Assembly: GCA_947846985.1 (NCBI GenBank)
Contig: CANTUZ010000011.1
Coordinates: 25,793,089-25,857,088, forward strand
Direction: 5' to 3'
Origin: Fratercula arctica
Lineage: Eukaryota > Chordata > Aves > Charadriiformes > Alcidae
Length of the DNA: 64,000 bases
Positions 1 through 12,092 of this stretch are shown here, in pieces (within the stretch, counting starts at the first letter, position 1; each line of letters starts with the position of its first letter). The notes under the pieces are model-generated. The model was not told the DNA's origin and ran no database searches. It saw only the letters and a program-made list of their open reading frames with translations. The translations under genes were made by a program, and so were the position numbers.

Positions 1-30
1 CTATTATTTTCAATAGAGGTGTTCTGTTAT

Positions 31-69
31 GTTTTTTTGGGTTTTTTTTTTCTTTTTTTTCTTTTTTTC
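31..69. repeat. T-rich low-complexity tract
   Basis: Runs of 7, 10, 8 and 7 T are broken by G or C. This is low-complexity sequence with no visible gene. Confidence 0.9.
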
Positions 70-1840
70 CCTGGCATTAGCTGCAGTAAAATGAATCATG
101 CAGAGCAACATTTTTCACAAACCCCAAACATCCTACATTCACATAAAACTGATGTACACCGGGAATGTTCACTGGGCTGTAGAATGGGAACAAAGAGGGC
201 TGCAGACATACAATTTGTCATCCTGATTTTATATAATAACAGGATATAAGCATATAAATGGATAGGTTTGGCAGGTGAAAAGGAAAATTATAGGGAGAGA
301 GGAATATTGTAGCTAACTCAACAGTAGCCATATTGCCAATAGATCCTTTTGCCATTTGACAGCTGTCTTACGAAAGGGCTGAAAAATCATGTTTACTCAG
401 ATCAGCCTGGTCTCTCTCTTGGTTATTTAGGACTCTGCATCTACCATGAAAAAAACCCAACGTTTTCATCTTCTAACTCCAATTGGATTACCATGAAATG
501 CACATATTTGAGTATGTGCTTTCTGAACCCTCAGCAATAGTTCTAAGCGATAAGGTGCTCAGGTTCATCCGTTATCTTGCATATATGAGTTTGCAATGCC
601 ACGTAAGAAACAGGAACAAGCACAGTTTAATTTTTTCCAGCCTGATATGAGCATTTCTTTTAGAGATCAGTGAGTGGTCAGTACGCAAAGGAAGCCAGCG
701 AGCTTGAGAAAATCTTTCCTTTCTGTAGGACAAATGTCCCCCGTAGGACAAAGGGGAAGACCACGAGGGCTGCTCTCTCCATTGTCTACAGCAGAGCCCG
801 AGCCATCCCTCTGTGGACAGAAGTGCGAGAGTGAGTTAAGGGAAGGCTCAGTAAATATCTGACAAATTGCTGCTGCCGCTTCTTTTCTGGAGGGTTTGTT
901 TTGTACTGTACTGAGAAACTTGTAATACTGGACTGAGCTGAAGTGGTGACATTAAACTAGGTCCTTTCGCTTCGGGCTAGGTCTAGTGTTTCATCCAAAA
1001 TCAGATCATGAATAGTGCTAACTTTGTTGTTGACAAACCTTTCATTCATTGTGAGCAGGTGCTGGGGGCAGTTTTCTGATGGTGACCTGATCAGTGGCAT
1101 TTGGGGTAAGAAACTTGGAGAAGAGAGCATTATTTACTTTCACTCCAATGAGATGGCATTTCTGTGAGCTATCTTCTCCCGGTGAGATAACATTTGGGGG
1201 AATGAAGGATATTATATAGTGCCAGAGTATGTCATTCTTTGAAATCATTATTTATTTTTCTTTTTCCTATATTTTCCAGAGTTTTGTTGAACAGTCCCTG
1301 TGTCGGGGGAATTTTTTTTAAAGGGTGTTGACCAAACTACTGATTTTGCAATCTTGAGCGTTTGTATATATAAGCTATGGATTTTAGACATTCACCTATC
1401 TGACAAGCAGATGCAGTCAGGTAGATTTGATGTTTATTTGAATTGAACTGGCTTTAAATGGAAGAACAAAACTAGTGGCTTAAAAACCTTTCTTCTGTAT
1501 ATGATTTATCCATTAGGCCAGCTGAAAGCAGAAATGGCAAGCCAGCCAAATACATACATATATACATATAGACATAAGCTCAGAGAAAGAAAGCATGTGA
1601 AGTAGCTATTACAGAGGGAACAACTCATGTTTATAAAGCGCCAAGGATAAGAATAATGGATGAACTCAACAAAAGCCATTAAAGTATCCACAGTAACCTC
1701 GGCAATAGTTTAGCCAGCTTATACCAATGAACTTGGAGTGGTTCACCTCGTGATAAATGGATAATGAGTATATATTAAAAAATGCATACATTAATATCTT
1801 TGCAAGTTAAAAAAAAAATTGGTAAACGGTTCCTACATGT

Positions 1841-1861
1841 CTCTGTACTCAGAGTACAGAG
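1841..1861. repeat. Perfect inverted repeat, 10-bp arms, 1-nt spacer
   Basis: CTCTGTACTC (1841-1850) and GAGTACAGAG (1852-1861) are exact reverse complements around a single A. The symmetry stops at the next base on each side. It could be a binding site for a dimeric factor or a tiny cruciform. I know of no factor with this site. Confidence 0.9.
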
Positions 1862-2840
1862 TGGGTTGTGGGACAGAGTAGGTAGAAGAGAAAGCCTACA
1901 CTATGCCCTTATTGATCCATGTGGAAATACAGAAGGAGCCTTCCTGAATTTTTGTGGTCGGTAACTTTACAGACTAAATTAGATATATTTGTTTGATCCA
2001 GGTCGTGTGTGCCTCTGGGTAGGGATGCTACTCTATCTCAATGCAGATTTAAGTGCATTTTTCTAAGTTGGTGTGTAGCTTATTCCAGGTCCCTCTCTGT
2101 CCTCCTGGACATGCTTCTCATAACTGCAGCCAGCAGTAAGTCAGCACACTTTCACCTCCGCTCACATCCAGCAAAGCCCATATCTAACATGACAGTAAGA
2201 AAAAGTAAGGTCTGCCAGGGAAAAAAGTGTAACTGAAGAAGTGTTTCTCGCATGCGAAACGTAATGCACAGATCAGCTGTGAGGGGAATGTATCACGGTG
2301 GGGTGGAGCAGGAGGTTCCACAAACAGGGACCACAAGGGCTGGACTTCTCCTGGTCCCTCTTTCAGACAACAGTTACCACCTGAAAATCCTACTTAAAGG
2401 GGACATTCACATCCTAATATCAGTTGTAATTCTGGAAGCATATAATGCTCCCAAAACATTCATTGTGGCCAGTGAAAACTTTAACACAATGCATTCATTT
2501 AAGGAATATCGGAAACTGGAGCCCCTGGTTATCCCTCACAATCTCAGGACAATGAATTACATGAAATTAATATTTCCCAGTCTGCCAATTCACAAGGAAA
2601 AATAAGGTCCAATACATTTGTAAAGCATAGGGAAATACGCAAGGCTACAAAGAAACCCTTTGGACCTCTTTGCAAATGCCAGTGCAAGGTGAAATTATCC
2701 CTTAATTCTTATAAAGAGACTATTTCACCCTTTTAGACCTAGCAGTGTCAGACACAGAAAGAAAAGAAACCAGTTTTGTGAAAGAGGTGTGACTGGTGGG
2801 AAATCGTGTGAAGGCTTTTGTGAGGGTTTTTTTTGAGCAG

Positions 2841-2993
2841 GTATTGGGCGAGTCATGGAGGCAGTGGAGAATCCAGCGGCAGCAATCTCCAAAGGTGGAA
2901 CGTGAGAAGCTTCAACTTCAGAATGTGCAACGCAGATTCCCCTATAATTTAATGCGGCTGCCAGAGAAGGCTGGTGCAAGCATACAAATCTGA
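2841..2993 (+). other. Candidate terminal coding exon
   Basis: Acceptor GGGTTTTTTTTGAGCAG ends at 2840. The phase-0 frame is open for 50 codons to TGA at 2991-2993, and the same frame is already open from 2796. It is rich in charged and polar residues, for example ESWRQWRIQRQQSP and VEREKLQLQNVQRRF, and could form a basic amphipathic helix. No AATAAA was noted close downstream. The minus strand also has a 91-codon frame here (2725-3000). Family unknown. Confidence 0.22.
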
Positions 2994-3434
2994 GGAGCAC
3001 CCATGAGCTTTCAGCAGATTTCTGTAATATCTGTGCTTTCAGTCAGACTTTTTATTTTCTGTGCAAAACTGCCAAAATATGGGTGAGATTCTAAAACACA
3101 GAATAAGAAATCTCCCAGGGAGTTATCTGAAATAAATATTACGGAAGAGTTCATTTTAACAGAGTTAATCCACCCAGAAATGGATAGCAGCAAGATATTT
3201 AATCATGGCATATCCAGTTTAATCACATTTAGAATCCTCTGGAAATTAAGCTTATACAACTTCCTTAATTTAGAGGACAGTATAATGCTTAAGTAGTTAA
3301 TCTCCTTAGGACTGATATTGGACTCGAGTCTTTTGCAGAGTTTCATGAATAGATATAACACACTTCATGTTGGAAAACTTCAGAAGGAGCTCAAATTAAT
3401 AAACTATCCATTTCTGGTCCAAACAAGATAAGGT

Positions 3435-3460
3435 TTGGTTTTTTTTTTTTTTTATTTTTT
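3435..3460. repeat. Poly(T) tract
   Basis: Low-complexity T tract, interrupted once by A. It could be the tail of a minus-strand retrocopy, but no recognisable copy lies on its left side. Confidence 0.85.
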
Positions 3461-4246
3461 ACTCTCAAATTTGTAGTGATTTTGTTTTGGCTTTGAACAT
3501 TGACAATTCTGGCAGGAAGACCACTGTTCTTTTGTTGAGTGTTTGAGGGAACACATACTCCAATACAATGGCTGTCTTCATTAATGTATGGTTCAATGAA
3601 TAGATGTAGACCCTTCCAATGACCTCTGGAGAACCTTTGCATTTTGTAATTTTTAGCCTGTGCCTGGAATTCAGCTGCATTTTAAGTTATGGGTTTATCT
3701 TAGTGAGATTTAGGATGAATATCACAGACCACGAGTTATAAATCATCCATCACTTTGATTTTGTTTGGCCTACCCTGCATTTCCATCCTGCTGTTCATTT
3801 TATTGTATGGAGCTTACAAAATTTTATGTAAGATGCCTTGGTTCTGGTAATTTATTTCAGAGTGGCTTCAGAACAATATTTAGCCCTGTTCTGTCCTTGT
3901 TTCCAGGGAAGGCTCTTAAGTCAGCCTGATTGCTGTTGATGGTGCAAGTGATGGAGGAATATGGTAGTCATAAATATAGTATGATTTTTCATCCTTTCCA
4001 TTTTCCTGATGAGAAATCTCACTGGCCCGCAGTGGCCTAAGAACGCTTTGTATAACAAGGAGCACACGCCCTCAGTCTTCCCTTCCTTGCCAGGAAGGGT
4101 AACTCCTGCCACAGCACCGGTCAGTGCTTATTCGCAAAAATAGCTTCCCAAAAACAGCAAGGCTGCGTAAGGCACGTACTGCTCATCAGTATGAGTAATA
4201 TGTTCAAATTTGGATCCCAATTAAAAATAGCCAGTGCAAAAAGAAC

Positions 4247-4263
4247 AAAAAAAAAAAAAAAAA
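4247..4263. repeat. Poly(A) tract, 17 A
   Basis: Uninterrupted A17 after AAAAAGAAC. No parent retrotransposon or retrocopy is recognisable upstream. Confidence 0.9.
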
Positions 4264-7200
4264 GGAAGCACTGAAAATAACACAAACAGAAGTAAATTAA
4301 GAGTAGTAAAAATATTCACTAGTAATTACTTATTTCCCAGACCAATCTTTTAATGTCACCCAAAAAAAACCCCCAAAACCACTCCAAATATCTCATATAC
4401 AAGGCTCTAACACCACTCTAGCATGAACTACATCTCATAAAACAAGATGATGCCTTGTCTCAAAATGTACTTTAATAATATAGTATTTGGGGTTTTATAC
4501 CCAACAATAATTTGATTTTTCTGAATTTATTGATGAAGAAAGGGCTGTAAATTCAGTGTGAGTTCTTTCACTAAAGAATACAAAATATTTCCTACAAGAA
4601 GTGTAGGGAATAAAATTGAAATAATAAATTCCAAACTCATCCAGGCAGGCAAGTTCAATGCTAAAGTAAATTCATTGGCAGATTTACAATTAAGTTCCAT
4701 ATGGAATGGAAATAATAATAATTATAAACTCCTAGAAACTCTGTAGCAGCTTGTAACTTGGATTCAGCAGGGAGAAGTAATTCATACTTAGTTTCAATAA
4801 AGGCATAATTCCTGATACCTTCAAATACCTTCTAAGAGTAGCTTAATTTAGCATATTCTTTGAGAAACAGGGATCTGTTTAAAATCAAATACTCCTGTAG
4901 GCAAAAAGGAAGTATAAAACATTTAACTTCACAGGAAGGAAAGCTCCTGGAAGCCTCACCTGCAAGAGCAAGGCCACCTGTAGCACAACACTGAGGCCAC
5001 ACTCCATCCTGCCCACACCCCTGGAGCACTATTTTGGCCCTATATCAGGCAAAACAGACCCAGGAGGGCAGGTTTGAGGATGGTGACTACGTGAATTAAC
5101 CTGTTATTGCCCTCCCAGCAGGGCTGTGGGTTAGCAAAGGAGCATCTGCACTGCAGCAGTTGTTGTTTTATAAGGGGGCAGACCCCTCTGTGTATTTTAC
5201 TGCACTTTGATTCCTCAGAGCATGTTTTTAAATGTAAATAATCTGCAAGGGTTAGATTTGTTTCTTAATTCTTAGCATGTGAAGCCCATTCATATCATAA
5301 ACTTCACCTGGGTGTTCCCTCACCTGCAGGGTTTGCCATTAGCTGAAGCGGCTTATCAGTGCACCCACATGAACAACTGGTGGAAATTCTCAAATTACGA
5401 TGTTGACCTTGGCTCTAATCGTTTGGTTAGGATTTAGTTTCTTTCTCCATCGTATTGTCTTATCAGGATGGTTGCAATGAGTCACTATCTGCACCCGCAT
5501 GCTTGGGTTTACAGGAGGTGCGAGATGCTGAAATGCATCCTGCAAGGCACCAAAATGCAAAATCAACTGTTGATTGCACTGGGAGCTGGAAGCATTTGTG
5601 ACTTCTTCTTTAGACCAGTAAAAACCAGTGCAGCTGCATTAATTTGCAGAATGCGACATGGTTGGGCTGACAGCTTCCTCACTCTTCGTTTGCCTTCAGT
5701 AAGGACCCAGTACTTCAACATGCACCCATCCAATGCCCCATCCGGAGACCCAGCGCTCTCACAGCAGATTAAAAAATTCAAAATTCTGTGATAAAAAACT
5801 CCCTATAACCATTCTTTAGAGATTTTTGTTGTGATTCGTTTCTAGCTAAGATATTCTTTACAGGTTTGCATGGTACGGGCCTAAGGGAATGTTTTTACTA
5901 ATGTGATTTTTGCTGTATTTTTACTTGACCTGGAGAATTTGAAGGGAGACCTAAAATCTGCTTTGAAAATACAGTTTCTATATGAAAATGGAGTACAGTA
6001 TGCATGTATATGGCTTTATTTTTATAAATGATTCTACAAATTGCCCATGAAGATACCGAATGGAGCTTCAACTCAGATTTAGGAGGGTGCTAAGAGGTAA
6101 AGCATTTGCCATTTTTGTGTCAATGAAAATTTCACCACAGAGCAAGGAGGTTATGATTTCACCTTCTGTCTCTCTGAATGTCAGGTTAGCCTTAAAAGTT
6201 TTCTTTTTACATGTGTATTTTAACGAAGATCTTATTAATCATACAGATTGGTCATAAAGTATATTCCTATTTTTGTCAGAATTTTGGGTGAAACACATTT
6301 TTATCCAACCCTATAGTTTCATGAAAGCTAAGAATTATGTAGAAATGTGAATTCCAACAATTGTTTTACTTAGAAAAATCTCTTAAAACTACGGTTTCCT
6401 GGTTTAATCTGAATGGAAAACATTAATTGGGAACCAGGTCATTTTGACTCAAAGGGGACGTTTAATTCAATGACATCTTGCAAAGACATTAAAAAGACTA
6501 TCTTTTCTTTCAAAAGTATAATAATAAAGTATAATAAAAAAGTACTGCCTTTCCAAAGAAGTGGTCATCCTCTAGTTTGATTAAACTGAACCAATCTTTT
6601 CCAAATGAAAATGAAGCCTCTAATTAAACTTAATGTAGAATCACTTTGACTAGCTGATAGCTTAGCCAAAAATGGTGTCAAAGCCATGAACAAACTGACT
6701 TTTTTCTTCAACAGATTTTTTTTTTTTTAAATGATTTCAGTCAGTATATATTTTAATCTCTTTCCAATAATGCTGGAGCTCAAAAACTGCAATAGATCTG
6801 TACCCGGATTTCATTAACCAGCTACCCATCTCCCTTCTATTGGTGAAGATGAATAGCTTCACTGAGCTGACATTGTAAAAAGCATAGGAATTCACTGGTT
6901 GTCTATTGAAAAAAACCTGCACTCTGTTTCCAATTATTCTGAGCTCATGGAGATACTCTTCACTTGCAGTATGACTACTAGTAGTCTATTCATTCTCCCT
7001 TTTTAGTACGGAGATTGTAGGTGTTGCATGCACACTCTAAAGTAGATTTTTTTCTGAATTTACTCAAGTATGTTACTGCCCGAATGTTTGATTTCATTTA
7101 AATCATTAACTAGTTGACTGCTACTCTGTTCTGGACTAGCTGAATCGATGGGAAATTTTGATTTCAAAGGGCCAAAATTTTCCTTGATGTCTGCAAAGGT

Positions 7201-7918
7201 ACATGGATGAAGAAGCTGTTGCATGGTTCTGGATCTGCAGTGAAGAAGATTTGATTGGGAAGATCACATTCTAGTACCTGCCTGTGAACTGACGAAGCAA
7301 TCAACTGGAAAGGATCCCCTTTGGGTGTGGGATTCCCCATGAACTCAAATTGCAATTTGCTCTGTAACATGCTATTTAAACAAACTGAGGAATCAAAATT
7401 TGGTCTTATGGCATGGGAGAGAACTGCAACAAAATTATTTTTTTCTTTTATTTGAATGACCATTTAAACACACACAAAAAAATTGAACAAACTAATAACA
7501 ATATTTTGTATCAAAGTAAAACTTTCTCAGCTAGTTGCAGAGCTATGCTAATTTTTCCGTATTACAATCCTTAATGTAGTATGAATACACTGTTTTAAAC
7601 CCTGTGTTTGTTATTCAGGTGTGACCATGAGTTTACTTTAAAGGTTTCACAACAAAACAAAGATTCTAATTGTCTAAAAGACAATTGCAATGTGCAGCAG
7701 TAATCAGTAATGACAGGGAATTTTCTTAAGAACAAGATTTGATTGTATTTATTTGAAATCCTATACTCTGAGTTGGACAGCAAAGACTTGAAGACAAAAA
7801 ACCGCTACAGAGAACAACTGGAATTGTAATTTGCAAGTAAAGAATGTGTAGTTTTGATTTCACTAGCCCATTTTCCCCCTGTTCTAATAAGGAAATTAAT
7901 TGACTGTATATGGGTCTT

Positions 7919-8362
7919 TTAGCACCTCAGTGGGAGCAAATCTGCTTTTATTTGCATTAGTGCAAATTCACAGGAATTTCCAAATGGCAGTTCCTTACCT
8001 ATGTGGAGAAAGGATGAGAGTGGTCTACACATGTAGAACCGTACTGAAAGCTGAATAGTCTTTTCTATGTAAAGCTGATTCTTCTCTACATGGGACAGAG
8101 CGTACATAGCTATGGAGATCGTGGCAGCGGTGTTGCTCTATAGCTTATGTACTTTCCCTTCTCATCGGTCAAGGGCTGTAGAGGAAGTTGGGCACATAAG
8201 TGCAATTCCATGGACTGCTATTCGTGGGTTTTCTTTAGCCAATTTTACTGCGTTCGCTTGAAGTAGGCTATTCTGCTGTACTATCGTCTGAAGAACGGTT
8301 GTCCTCAAAGCCTTCCAGAGCTTCGTGCGTCTGATCTGTGTGCAGATAGAGCTGTGTATCAC
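7919..8362 (-). other. Two minus-strand open frames in the same phase, unrecognised
   Basis: The frames 8362-8162 and 8107-7919 share one reading phase on the minus strand and are separated by only two stops (8162-8164 and near 8123). The first reads RTTVLQTIVQQNSLLQANAV and then LAKENPRIAVHGIALM. The second reads YALSHVEKNQLYIEKT. CpG density at 8120-8330 is higher than in the flanks. It could be a decayed coding sequence such as a retrocopy or mobile-element frame, but I know no match and chance is possible. Confidence 0.15.
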
Positions 8363-8708
8363 AGCCCCTGGGAAACCACTGGTAAAATTGTTCCAGATAT
8401 TATTTTCTTCAACATGATAGAGTATTTACTGAAACTTTATACAAATACACTTAAATACTGGTGGTTTTCTTGCTACTAAATCCTGTGCAGCGATTCAAAC
8501 CCAGTCTGTCTATAAAGAAGTTTTGTTCTCCAAAGCTGGTCCCCAAGTTTGGCAGGTCTTCCTTTTCCTTACTTGCAATTAGTCTCTGTACTCCATCATT
8601 AGAATATAGGAGAATAAGTCTCCTTTCCATTGATGTTTCAGTGGCTGTATTAACATTTTGTGTCTTAGCAGCAGTGTTGTAACTTCTGAAAATGTTTCTC
8701 TTGCACAG

Positions 8709-8790
8709 GAACAGAACTGGAAGGACCGGTGGGCTGTGATGCTTCTGGCTAACTGCTTCCTTACAGCAAAAGCTGCTGATGTCTGCACAG
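8709..8790 (+). other. Candidate internal exon, 82 bp
   Basis: Acceptor TTTCTCTTGCACAG ends at 8708 and donor ACAG/GTGAGG begins at 8791. Both are close to consensus. Between them, phase 0 is open for 27 codons plus one base, with the segments EQNWKDRWAVMLLANC and FLTAKAADVCT. I do not recognise the peptide. Two minus-strand frames (144 and 90 codons) also cross the locus. One good acceptor-donor pair around 82 open bases is not rare by chance in 64 kb, so this is only a lead. Confidence 0.22.
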
Positions 8791-10410
8791 GTGAGGTAAT
8801 GACAGAAGCTGATTGAAGATACGGACAGAACATAAACCACAAGATTTCCAACTATGTTAAGTACGTTTGCATTTGTTTGGAACATGGATGTCTATGGGCC
8901 TGCCATGCAAAAGAGCTACATATTTGGCCAAATCGGCCGTCTGATGTTCTTTTGGTGAAAAGGGAAATCACGGACAGAAAAAGCTTTTTCAATGGCCTCT
9001 TAGAAGCTCCCTTTTACTCTGGCAGATGTATTAGTGGTGGAATTAGGTTAAGCTATTGTGAAATTTGGGGATGTGAAGTTTTAGGTGTTGTCATTTTGAA
9101 TTGCGCCATGACTGCCTAAATCTTACTGCAGTTGCATAGATCCAGGACTACATTGCTTGTAGATTGTTACTGGAGTAATACTTTTTAGGGGAAAGCCTGC
9201 CACCTTCCCCCCCACCCCCGGCCAATTCTAATAAGAACTATAAAGTATATTCACAAGGGGAAATTTAAATCAAAGTGAAATGCTGAAAAACAAAAGCTAT
9301 GAGTAACTTTGTTGCCCTGACATTCTATCAATATTACTCTGCTTTATCTGCCAAAATATGATTGTTTCTCATTGTCGATCCTGTATAATCCCTTATCGGT
9401 GTTACCACTTTTTCTCTTTTATTTTGCACGGTTTTCTGGCAAATTCCACATTCTAGTATTTTACATCCTCAGTTCTTTTTTCTGGGTTAGCCACGTGTCT
9501 GTTATTCTAATAATATTGTACTTGTCCTTGAAAATGTATAACTCCAATTCAGCACTCTTACTGTGCTCCTAGCATTTGTTTAAAGAAGACGGAGAGAACA
9601 CGTGAGAGACAACACACACATGCCAAGGACAGATTTTTCTCTCCCAGTCATCTTTTGCTATATATCTTATGGTACTTTTCATTGTTAAACAATTGATGCA
9701 TTACCTTGGGAAGTGGCAAGTTACCTTGGACACTCAGTACTCTTGCTATCAACACAAAACAAAAACAAAAAGGAGATTGGCCTGATAATTTTCCCTATTA
9801 GTAGCATGTCTCTTTGTCTTCCTACACATGAGACATGGAAAGTTCAAGGACAAAGCAAATGACTGCAGAAATTCTATGAGTCATTCAAAGTACGAACTTG
9901 TAAAACATGAGAGACAAAATGGGTTATCTCTTTGAGGACAATTCTGATACTTCTATTGATGTTTAATAAAGTCCTATCATCTGTCAGCTTCAGTGGATAC
10001 GAATTCTTATATTCAGTGTAAGAAATAATAACCATAATCCTCTACAATTAGAATTTTAAAAGGAAAAGGGCCCTTCAGGAGAGATTTCACTTTACTACAA
10101 AACCCTGGTGCTCTTTGCTCTACTCAGTGGTAACGTTACAGCCAGACCTTGACTGACATAATGGGCACTGATTGGGGTTTCTGGTAAAGACAGAAGAAAT
10201 TATTTTCACTTAGTGCTTGAATAAAGCTATTGTACATGCTTTGGGTGATGGATGAAATGGAACTGTTTCAGGTTAAGCACTTAAATGTTGGATAACATTT
10301 TATACATACTACTTAAATCTCATTAGTATAGCAAAGCTTCACTCAGAAAATGGTACTATTTTGTTTTTCCAGCAATTTCAGGTCATAGCTTGAAACAAAA
10401 CAAGACATGT

Positions 10411-10442
<32 letters not shown>

Positions 10443-11574
10443 TAAAGTCTTTTCCATTCCTGTTGGCCTAACAAGAATGATGAAATGTATTTTAAATATG
10501 TAGAAGCAAAAATAGTTAATCCATGGGATTACAAAGAACTGCAAGAGGAAAAAAAAAAAAAGAAGCTTTCTCTTGGAAATTCATATGCTATGCTGCAATA
10601 TTATGGAAGGGGACAAAGATCTTGAGGAAAATCACAGTAGAACAAACGCACATTGAAGGAGAAAGATTCATTTCTCAAGAATAAAAAAAAGACGCAACCG
10701 AAGTTCGGAAATAATTAGTATTCATATCGTAAAAGCAAACAAACCTGTTTCTGCTAATGGCTTCAGGCATCCCCTGTGGGCTGAATGACTGAAAAAGTAA
10801 GCCTTATACCAGTGTCTACCTCAGGAGTAGTAGGAGAGAACACTACTCTTTAGGGTAGATAGAAAATAAGATGAGCTAAATATTAACATTTCAAGAAAAC
10901 AAAAACCACAGGAGACCACTGATGGTCTCTTTAGCCTACTGAGTATTTTAATGGAGAGGTTTACATACTCTGAGTGAATCACTGTTATTTATTGCCTCAG
11001 AGCACGATAGTATAATATGATAGGGAAGGGCTGACGACTTAGTATTGCCATTCTAGCATATCTCTTCCTTAACAGCTGCAAAAATTAATACACACTGAAC
11101 CTTGGCATTAAAGCCTCATCAGCAAGCTGGAGCACCTAGAAATAGGAAAGACAAATATCATGTGCATTTAAAGGTGAAAAATAGCCCACTCATGCCACTT
11201 ATAAATGTAAATGTCAATGTCAAAAAAGTCAATGGCAGTTGCTTGTAAAGAATCAGCTTTTCTTAAGAGCTCATTTTTTCATCAGCACCACAACGCATTA
11301 GCCAGACATTCAAAAGTGTTAATCTAGCCATTACTTATGAAAATCTGTCCATTTGCACTGAGGCATAGAGAGGGAGTTGTTGAATGAGAGGGTGATTTTT
11401 TTTGTTTAATCACCCTCTTTTTGACCTCAATGGCACCTCCATTTCCTTCAAAATACTTATTATGTATGCTAGTACTATATGTTTGTGTGTAAAGCCTATT
11501 TTGATCTTTGAATGCAAGTATTTTGAAGGTTCCTTTTCCTGAATTGCAGACACATCAGTAGCTGTAGACAGCAC
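8791..11574. other. AT-rich spacer with simple repeats only
   Basis: It contains the GTTTT repeat at 10409 and an A13 run at 10549, and no open frame above 80 codons. Between 9573 and 11495 frames are closed in all phases, as expected for non-coding AT-rich DNA. Confidence 0.6.
10409..10443. repeat. (GTTTT)n pentanucleotide repeat
   Basis: Five GTTTT units lie between short T runs. Just upstream, AAACAAAAC (about 10393-10401) is complementary to GTTTTGTTT in the array, so a small hairpin is possible. It is a simple repeat and was not interpreted further. Confidence 0.95.
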
Positions 11575-12092
11575 ATGACCTGTTCTTTCTGGGAGAGTTT
11601 GGTAGCAAAGAGTCCATCCTCTCTGAAAATGAAGGGTGGTGGTAGCTGGTTTTGGAAGCTCCTGTGGAGAGCAGCAATACCCTTGGGCAATATGTTTACC
11701 AGGAGTTCTGGCTTTAACGTCCTATTTCTCTCACTGCTTCCACAGCCACCCAAGGAAAAGTTTGCCTGGGCTTGCTGGTGTGGGCGGAGCAGCACGTGTG
11801 CTGGTTTCAAGGAGGGTTTGTGGTACCAGTGGTGGAGCAAGAGGGTGTGGGCGGTGGAATGGGAGGCCTTGCAAAGAGTTCTGCAGGTGTTTGGAGTAGG
11901 GTCACCCCTGGTATTACTACCAGTCAGCACTGGGTGACACGAGGCCCCCGTGTGAGCACTGGCAGGACCGTCCAGCACAGACTCTTTCTCCAGGGCAGTT
12001 CCTTGGGATGCTCAACTCAGCAGTGCCCACAAATGCACCCTCAGTCCTGTTTAGCAGCACAGTTCGTTACGGAGAGCGCAGCACTAAGATGA
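11575..12092 (+). other. GC-richer patch with a strong acceptor and open frames in all plus phases
   Basis: This patch of about 500 bp is G+C-rich relative to its flanks. CTCTCACTGCTTCCACAG ends near 11747 and would be a strong acceptor. After it all three plus frames are open for 50 or more codons, one of them for about 100 (to 12092), and a 160-codon minus frame covers the same DNA. A donor-like CTGCAG/GTGTTT occurs near 11886. The unusual tryptophan content of phase 0 argues against normal coding. I cannot assign a product. It is probably non-coding sequence or a decayed repeat. Confidence 0.2.

Larger units (their letters stand above)
1..2840. other. AT-rich spacer, no gene seen
   Basis: Apart from the T tract at 31-69 and the inverted repeat at 1841-1861, this is ordinary AT-rich sequence. 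Open frames are short. The longest (117 codons at 2252-2605) does not look like a known protein. A 10-bp palindrome, TCGCATGCGA, sits at 2248-2257. A TACATA-rich patch lies at 1549-1575. Confidence 0.6.
2994..7918. other. AT-rich spacer, no gene seen
   Basis: It holds the poly(T) at 3435 and poly(A) at 4247 and otherwise unique-looking sequence. The best open frame is 107 codons at 5468-5791. It is matched by a 72-codon antisense frame and shows no domain. No repeat element was recognised. Confidence 0.6.

Noticed and set aside
2252..2605. 117-codon plus-strand frame
   Set aside because: No domain, no convincing splice context, and length within chance expectation for six frames of 64 kb.
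5290..5480. Possible second plus-strand MIR (GTTGACCTTGG)
   Set aside because: After the short word the order and spacing of MIR blocks break down.
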